This document shows, piece after piece, positions 63,819-64,000 of a stretch of DNA of 64,000 nt (the first letter of the stretch is position 1; each line of letters begins with the position of its first letter). The stretch is from G965247475 sp965247475 (GTDB lineage: Bacteria; Chloroflexota; UBA11872). The stretch covers positions 248,001 through 312,000 of the forward strand of contig OZ252016.1 of assembly GCA_965247475.1 (NCBI GenBank). The letters run 5' to 3'. The position numbers were made by a program, and so were the translations under genes. The notes below the pieces were generated by a model that had not been told where the DNA came from, did no database searches, and saw nothing but the letters and a program-made list of their open reading frames with translations.

Positions 63819-64000
63819 CAGATGCTATAGGCGGGACGCTCGCGGGCCTCTTGCATGTCGGCGGCCAACTCGGACAGCAGCACGCGGCGCAGCGCCTCGT
63901 CGAGCGCGGCGCGCACGCGCGTCCACACCGGCCGCTGCGAGCAGATGTCGGAAAGATCGCAGGCCGCGACGTCGTCGAGACAGTCGAGCAGGCTGAACGG
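63818..64000 (-). CDS. Rrf2-family transcriptional regulator, C-terminal part (truncated by window edge)
   Basis: The frame runs from base 64000 to TGA 63818-63820, 60 residues: LLDCLDDVAACDLSDICSQR, PVWTRVRAALDEALRRVLLS, ELAADMQE. Three Cys in the DC/AACDLSDIC arrangement correspond to the Fe-S-ligand region of IscR/NsrR/CymR-like Rrf2 regulators, followed by the 'W..v..al...L....l.dL' helix. It probably senses Fe-S, cysteine or redox state and controls the JAMM-larE operon. Confidence 0.8.
   Translation of the reverse strand, partial: PFSLLDCLDDVAACDLSDICSQRPVWTRVRAALDEALRRVLLSELAADMQEARERPAYSI

Overview
This is a high-GC bacterial window. It has tightly packed genes on both strands, many GTG/TTG starts, GG-rich ribosome sites, and many short intergenic repeats. 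The gene mix is two formylglycine-type sulfatases, phosphonoacetate hydrolase, amidohydrolase plus Rieske protein, TIM-barrel isomerase, SDR, aldo/keto reductases, a DHA2 exporter and an IS481 remnant. Together with the repeat style it suggests an environmental member of the Chloroflexota (SAR202-like or a relative). This is an inference from content; there is no rRNA or other phylogenetic marker here to prove it.

Layout. 1-15.8 kb: end of a gamma-glutamyltransferase, a DegT aminotransferase, Nudix, a methyltransferase, a c-type cytochrome with a long Thr/Pro/Ala linker, cyclopropane fatty acid synthase, a DUF4287-SRPBCC protein, a sulfatase, a 932-residue formate dehydrogenase alpha subunit, a YeiH-type transporter, a DUF4395 protein, an Lnt-like protein lacking the catalytic cysteine, and a PrsW-like membrane protein. 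15.9-23 kb: tRNA-Tyr and a 53-bp copy of its 3' end 1.2 kb away, an FAD oxidoreductase, an orphan peptide-type ABC binding protein, three tRNAs (CAT, CAT, Leu-CAG), a SnoaL-like protein and a frameshifted HpcH/HpaI aldolase.

23.2-30.7 kb is a broken defence island. It holds a frameshifted hsdR, a MazEF-type toxin-antitoxin pair, a second hsdR N-terminal stub, a twice-frameshifted gene for a TIR-like (PF10137-type) effector, a frameshifted hsdS, and the last ~86 codons of hsdM fused in frame through an IS481 transposase end to the front of a VOC protein. Nearly all hsdM is gone.

31-48 kb is metabolic: a VOC-DHA2 exporter pair, phosphonoacetate hydrolase, a second sulfatase, a small EF-Tu-domain-2-like protein with a TIM-barrel isomerase and SDR, gltX, Nudix, HAD, tRNA-Gln, a pncA-pncB nicotinamide salvage operon, ferritin and SthA-type transhydrogenase. 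48-51.2 kb is a csoR-copA copper operon with an operator-like palindrome. 51.3-57.2 kb carries two paralogous aldo/keto reductases bracketing a 5 x 136-bp tandem array, a lower-GC methyltransferase gene between diverged 51-bp direct repeats, and one inverted copy of the array unit. An amidohydrolase-Rieske pair follows. 57.3-64 kb: a single-chain restriction-modification enzyme with a REP-like hairpin inserted in frame, a VapBC45-type toxin-antitoxin pair, a 48-residue zinc ribbon, and a coupled operon of Rrf2 regulator, JAMM peptidase and LarE sulfurtransferase.

The most unusual points are the TIR-like effector inside a type I restriction operon, the array/methyltransferase/inverted-copy arrangement, the Rrf2-JAMM-LarE operon, and repeats that enter coding sequences.
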